This document shows, piece after piece, positions 7,138 through 9,684 of a DNA stretch of 9,684 nt. The notes beneath the pieces are model-generated. The model made no database searches, had not been told where the DNA came from, and saw nothing but the letters and a program-made list of their open reading frames with translations. Positions within the stretch are counted from its first letter, which is position 1; each line of letters opens with the position of its first letter. The position numbers were made by a program, and so were the translations under genes. The DNA is from Cyanobacteria bacterium OH_CFB_184 (GTDB taxonomy: Bacteria > Cyanobacteriota > Vampirovibrionia > Gastranaerophilales > Gastranaerophilaceae), in contig JAEZOG010000202.1 in assembly GCA_023414155.1 (NCBI GenBank), positions 1 to 9,684 on the forward strand, written 5' to 3'.

Positions 7138-8442
7138 TTAATTTATAATTTTGTAAATAAGAGGTGTTTTTTCAGGCTTGGTTTGAGTGAACTCAAATCC
7201 TTCTACTACAAGATTTTGAGCTTCATTTAACAATTCTTCTTTGTTAGAATAAATTGTTGCAAACGCTTCACCTTTTTCAACTCTTTCACCATCTTTTTTA
7301 TTTAGATAAACTCCGACTGAGTAGTCAATTATATCTGTTTTCTTTTCTCTGCCAGCACCTAATATTTTGCAGGCTTTGGCGATTTTTAAAGCGTCAATGT
7401 GTTTTACGTAGCCATCATTTTCTGCTTTAACTTCAAGTTTAATACTTGCTTGAGGAAGTCTCTTGTAATCGTTTATTATTTCAGAATCTCCACCTTGAGC
7501 TTCGATTATTTCCTTGAATTTTTCTAAAGCTTTACTGCTTGTAATAAGCTCTTTTAAGTATGCTTTGCTCTCTTCGATTGTGTTGAACATTCCTAGTTTT
7601 ATTAACCCTACACCTGCAAGTTCAAATGTGATTTCTTCAAGATCGTCACACATATTGCCTTTTAGGAATTCAATTACTTCTTCTACTTCAAGTGAGTTTC
7701 CGATTGCTCTTCCTAATGGTTGGTCCATAGAACTTATAACCGCACAAATATTTCTGCCTAATTTCTTGCCGATTTGAACCATTATTTCTGATAATTCTTG
7801 AGCGTCCTCAGGTGTTTTTATAAAAGCGCCCGAACCATATTTTACGTCTAAAAGAATATGGTTAGCACCAGATGCAATTTTCTTTGATACAACTGATGAT
7901 GCAATCAAAGGAATGATGTCGACTGTTGAAGTGACGTCTCTTAAGGCGTAGAGTTTTCCGTCTGCCGGCGCTAAAGATAGTGTTTGAGAAGCTATTGCTG
8001 CTCCAACTTCTTTTATTTTGTTTTTGAATTCATCAATATCTAAATCAACTTTAAAATTAGGAATTGCTTCTAATTTATCGATTGTACCGCCTGTATGACC
8101 CAATCCTCTTCCTGAAAGTTTTGCAATTGGAACACCAGCTGCAGCCATTATTGGAAGGAACATAAGCGTAATTTTATCACCGACTCCACCTGTTGAGTGT
8201 TTGTCAACAACATTATCCGAGATGTCAGAAAGATCTAATATTTGTCCTGATTCAACCATATATTTTGTTAACCAGGTTGTTTCATCAATGTTCATACCTT
8301 TAAAATAAATCGCCATTAAAAGGGCACTTGTCTGATAGTCATCTATGGTATTGTTCATGATTCCATCAATAAAAAATTTGATTTCTTCTTCGTTTAGCGC
8401 GATCCCTTTTTTCTTTTTTTCAATTAAATCAACTATTCTCAT
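7138..8442 (-). CDS. deoA: Pyrimidine-nucleoside (thymidine/uridine) phosphorylase
   Basis: Salvage enzyme that splits thymidine, deoxyuridine or uridine with phosphate into base plus (deoxy)ribose-1-phosphate; cytosolic homodimer. The 434 residues begin MRIVDLIEKKKKG, as in Bacillus Pdp. They contain the phosphate-binding KHSTGGVGD (81-89), the family signature SGRGLGHTGGTIDKLE (110-125), and the pyrimidine-binding trio at the spacing of E. coli Arg171/Ser186/Lys190 (here Arg168, Ser183, Lys187). The C-terminal PYNP_C domain covers about 345-415. The open frame reaches back to 8478, but that extension (MLLLLCIRRVVY) lies in a hairpin and its ATG has no ribosome site. The ATG at 8440-8442 has AGAAGGG eight bases upstream, so I chose it. 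It follows ompH by 70 nt and precedes the sigma gene. Thymidine-only (DeoA) versus dual (Pdp) specificity cannot be fixed by eye. Confidence 0.95.
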   Translation of the reverse strand: MRIVDLIEKKKKGIALNEEEIKFFIDGIMNNTIDDYQTSALLMAIYFKGMNIDETTWLTKYMVESGQILDLSDISDNVVDKHSTGGVGDKITLMFLPIMAAAGVPIAKLSGRGLGHTGGTIDKLEAIPNFKVDLDIDEFKNKIKEVGAAIASQTLSLAPADGKLYALRDVTSTVDIIPLIASSVVSKKIASGANHILLDVKYGSGAFIKTPEDAQELSEIMVQIGKKLGRNICAVISSMDQPLGRAIGNSLEVEEVIEFLKGNMCDDLEEITFELAGVGLIKLGMFNTIEESKAYLKELITSSKALEKFKEIIEAQGGDSEIINDYKRLPQASIKLEVKAENDGYVKHIDALKIAKACKILGAGREKKTDIIDYSVGVYLNKKDGERVEKGEAFATIYSNKEELLNEAQNLVVEGFEFTQTKPEKTPLIYKIIN

Positions 8443-8450
8443 ATAAACTA

Positions 8451-8457
8451 CCCTTCT
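8451..8457 (-). promoter_or_regulatory. deoA: Ribosome binding site fixing the phosphorylase start
   Basis: Minus-strand AGAAGGG, eight bases before the ATG at 8440-8442. It supports this start over the in-frame ATG at 8478, which would sit inside the loop of the neighbouring hairpin. Confidence 0.75.
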
Positions 8458-8462
8458 AATAC

Positions 8463-8495
8463 ATAAGAGAAGCAACAATAAAGTGCTTCTCTTAT
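8463..8495 (-). terminator. Strong hairpin between ompH and the phosphorylase gene
   Basis: Twelve-pair perfect stem (8463-8474 with 8484-8495), nine-base loop, 17 nt past the ompH stop and five bases before the phosphorylase ribosome site. On the minus strand the stem is followed by GTATTAG rather than a run of Ts, so termination is probably incomplete. It may act as a partial terminator, a processing or stability element, or a modulator of translation of the next gene. Confidence 0.55.
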
Positions 8496-8512
8496 ATCAC
8501 ATCTATAATCTT

Positions 8513-8977
8513 TTATTTTTTAGGTTGAGCTGTGTTTGCATTTAGATATTGTATAACGTCGTTAGAAATATCAACGCCGCCAGTGAAAATAACTCTGTAA
8601 TCAAGCACAACATCAATGTTTTTTGCAGCTGCAACAGCTTTTGTCGCGTTCATTATGTTTTTGTATATTTCATCTTCTTTTTGAAGTTTCAATTTTAAAA
8701 CTTCGTCTTCTTTTGCTTTATATTCTTTTTGGATTTTTTCTTCAAAGTTTTTCTTTTGTATCGGAGAGTCGATAGCTTTGAATTGTTTATCTTTGTCTAT
8801 AACGTATTGTTGAAGTTCTAAAACTTTGTTATCGATTTCTTTGTAAGAAGTTTTTGCATATGTATATTCAGATTCAATTTTCTTAAAGTTTGCATAAGCA
8901 ATTGTTTCTGCTTGAGATGCCAAGTTTGTCATAAATATTAGAGATAAAGCAACCAATGCTGTTTTTATAAATTTCAT
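8513..8977 (-). CDS. ompH: OmpH/Skp family periplasmic chaperone
   Basis: Skp-like proteins are exported trimers whose long coiled-coil arms hold unfolded outer-membrane proteins for the BAM machinery. From the ATG at 8975-8977 the protein is 154 residues. It has a signal peptide MKFIKTALVALSLIFMTNLA with a likely cut after Ser-Gln-Ala (23). A beta strand IAYANFKKIESE comes next, then a long charged coiled-coil region (about 40-110, rich in Lys, Glu and Gln) and the typical C-terminal end (KNIDVVLD... then DISNDVIQYLN). The open frame extends to 8998, but GGAGG (8982-8986) lies between the two ATGs, four bases from the inner one. The candidate promoter would start transcription near 8996, so the inner start is correct. 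It implies an outer membrane. No bam or lpx genes are adjacent in the window. Confidence 0.9.
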   Translation of the reverse strand: MKFIKTALVALSLIFMTNLASQAETIAYANFKKIESEYTYAKTSYKEIDNKVLELQQYVIDKDKQFKAIDSPIQKKNFEEKIQKEYKAKEDEVLKLKLQKEDEIYKNIMNATKAVAAAKNIDVVLDYRVIFTGGVDISNDVIQYLNANTAQPKK

Positions 8978-8981
8978 ATAA

Positions 8982-8986
8982 CCTCC
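8982..8986 (-). promoter_or_regulatory. ompH: Ribosome binding site fixing the ompH start
   Basis: Minus-strand GGAGG four bases before the ATG at 8975-8977. It rules in the inner start, which directly begins the signal peptide, rather than the ATG at 8998. Confidence 0.8.
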
Positions 8987-9002
8987 GACTTTCTGCAAGT
9001 TA

Positions 9003-9031
9003 ATAGTAGCAGTTTCTGACGATATTTACAA
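9003..9031 (-). promoter_or_regulatory. ompH: Candidate extended -10 promoter for ompH
   Basis: On the minus strand TTGTAA (9026-9031) is followed after exactly 17 bases by TACTAT (9003-9008). TGC (9009-9011) lies immediately upstream of the -10, forming an extended -10 TGn element. The start of transcription would be near 8996, giving a leader of about 20 nt that carries the GGAGG site. Confidence 0.55.
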
Positions 9032-9044
9032 GTTTTTTTACAAT
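9016..9044 (+). promoter_or_regulatory. aroF: Candidate promoter for aroF
   Basis: Plus-strand CTGACG (9016-9021), a 17-base spacer, then TACAAT (9039-9044). This would give a leader of about 65 nt. An alternative is the TGCTACTATAAT block at 9083-9094, which contains an extended -10 and a perfect TATAAT but lacks a -35 and would leave a very short leader. I cannot decide between them from sequence. Confidence 0.35.
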
Positions 9045-9101
9045 TATAATCTTAATTTAAAAACTGATTTTTGTATTGTCCATGCTACTATAATAATAGA
9101 T

Positions 9102-9108
9102 AAAGGAG
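9102..9108 (+). promoter_or_regulatory. aroF: Ribosome binding site of aroF
   Basis: AAAGGAG with six bases to the ATG at 9115-9117, a near-ideal Shine-Dalgarno that fixes the start of the truncated gene. Confidence 0.85.
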
Positions 9109-9114
9109 TCTAAT

Positions 9115-9684
9115 ATGCTTATTATAATGAAGCCTGGTGTGCCTCAAATTCAAATAGAAGAAGTCATTTGTTACATAAAGAAAAAAGGTTTTGATGCCCA
9201 TGTTTCTCAAGGTGAAGTACATACCGTAATAGGAGCAGTTGGTGGTAAACTGATTGATCCTCGTGATATTGAACTTATTGAGGGTGTAAAAGAAGTAATC
9301 AGAATTACTTCCAGCTACAAACTTGTTAGCAGGGTTTTTCAGCCTGTAGATTCTGTTGTTGAAGTTAACGGTGTTAAATTCGGAGACGGCCACGTTGGTG
9401 TTATTGCCGGTCCTTGTAGTATCGAAAGCTACGAACAGATGGATGCTGTTGCAAAAAAACTCAGCAGCTATGGAGTGAAAATTCTCAGAGGTGGCGCATT
9501 CAAACCAAGGACTTCTCCATATGCTTTTCAAGGTCTTGGTGAAGAGGGGCTTAAAATAATAAGAGAAGTCGCTGACAAATGTTCAATGGCTGTAACTTGT
9601 GAAATTATGGAAATATCTCAAATACCGTTATTTTTAGAGTATGTTGATGTTCTTCAAGTTGGTGCAAGAAATATGCAGAACTTT
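9115..9684 (+). CDS. aroF: 3-deoxy-7-phosphoheptulonate (DAHP) synthase, AroF/Thermotoga type, 3' end cut by window
   Basis: Condenses phosphoenolpyruvate with erythrose-4-phosphate in the first step of the shikimate pathway to aromatic amino acids; cytosolic, metal-dependent. The frame is open to the window edge, showing the first 190 residues of an expected total of about 340. Residues 1-70 form the N-terminal ferredoxin-like regulatory domain of the Thermotoga-type enzyme (MLIIMKPG at the start, YKLVSRVF at 68-75). That domain mediates feedback inhibition by aromatic amino acids in studied relatives. The barrel then begins, with IAGPCSIE (97-104; metal-ligand Cys101), ILRGGAFKPRTSPYAFQG (123-140; substrate binding, KPRTSP) and QVGARNMQNF (181-190). 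The start has AAAGGAG six bases upstream. It is divergent from ompH. Nothing suggests a broken gene; it is simply truncated by the window. Confidence 0.95.
   Translation, partial: MLIIMKPGVPQIQIEEVICYIKKKGFDAHVSQGEVHTVIGAVGGKLIDPRDIELIEGVKEVIRITSSYKLVSRVFQPVDSVVEVNGVKFGDGHVGVIAGPCSIESYEQMDAVAKKLSSYGVKILRGGAFKPRTSPYAFQGLGEEGLKIIREVADKCSMAVTCEIMEISQIPLFLEYVDVLQVGARNMQNF

Noticed and set aside
8440..8478. Longer phosphorylase start (MLLLLCIRRVVY extension) that could look like a signal peptide
   Set aside because: The ATG falls in the loop of a hairpin without a ribosome site, and family members are cytosolic and begin at the inner Met, which has AGAAGGG upstream.
8975..8998. Longer ompH start (MQKVGGY extension)
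   Set aside because: The ribosome site for the inner ATG lies within the extension, the candidate transcription start is at about the outer ATG, and the signal peptide begins properly at the inner Met.
9043..9050. ATTATAAT palindrome giving a -10-like box on both strands
   Set aside because: No acceptable -35 lies at 16-18 bases on either strand; better placed candidates exist for both genes.
9088..9531. 147-codon open frame on the minus strand
   Set aside because: It is antisense to the clear DAHP synthase reading frame, has low-complexity Asn/Phe-rich composition, and matches no family I know.
9115..9684. aroF as a pseudogene because no stop is reached
   Set aside because: The frame is intact with conserved motifs up to the last base; it is cut only by the window edge.

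Overview
The window is AT-rich and densely coded, with nine genes: eight complete, and one (aroF) cut by the right edge. The gene set points to a Gram-negative-type, outer-membrane-bearing bacterium: an OmpH/Skp-like periplasmic chaperone sits beside a LytR-CpsA-Psr envelope protein and a cyanobacterial-style group-2-like sigma factor. Together with the AT-richness and the 'AVSFKR' N-terminus of the first protein, I infer a non-photosynthetic cyanobacterial relative (Vampirovibrionia/Melainabacteria, e.g. gut Gastranaerophilales). This placement comes from memory of such genomes, not from a search.

Layout. 22-954 (+) encodes an unrecognised lysine-rich protein with one membrane segment. A long bidirectional hairpin (968-999) separates it from the convergent LCP-family gene (1015-2331, -). 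A divergent promoter region (2332-2458) leads into a PLP-dependent 'aluminium resistance'/methionine gamma-lyase-family gene (2459-3691, +). That gene converges on a two-gene minus-strand unit: a PAS sensor histidine-kinase-like protein (4791-5969), then a MalK/UgpC-type sugar-importer ATPase (3715-4773) 17 nt downstream. Further right on the minus strand, in transcription order, are ompH (8513-8977), pyrimidine-nucleoside phosphorylase (7138-8442) and a sigma-70 factor (6095-7066). An intergenic region with promoters facing both ways (8978-9114) separates ompH from aroF (9115 to the edge, +), a DAHP synthase that starts the shikimate pathway.

Most genes are housekeeping or metabolic: nucleoside salvage, aromatic amino-acid entry, envelope polymer attachment, periplasmic chaperoning and ATP supply to an importer. 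The clearest oddity is the histidine-kinase-like protein. It lacks the phospho-acceptor histidine, has a damaged G2 ATP-lid motif, has no adjacent response regulator, and is transcriptionally coupled to the transporter ATPase. The sigma factor also departs from the primary-sigma consensus in its -10 recognition helix. I found no CRISPR array, tRNA, rRNA, insertion sequence, phage gene or defence cassette. No gene-free stretch exceeds 300 bases; the longest are about 130 nt and hold promoters.
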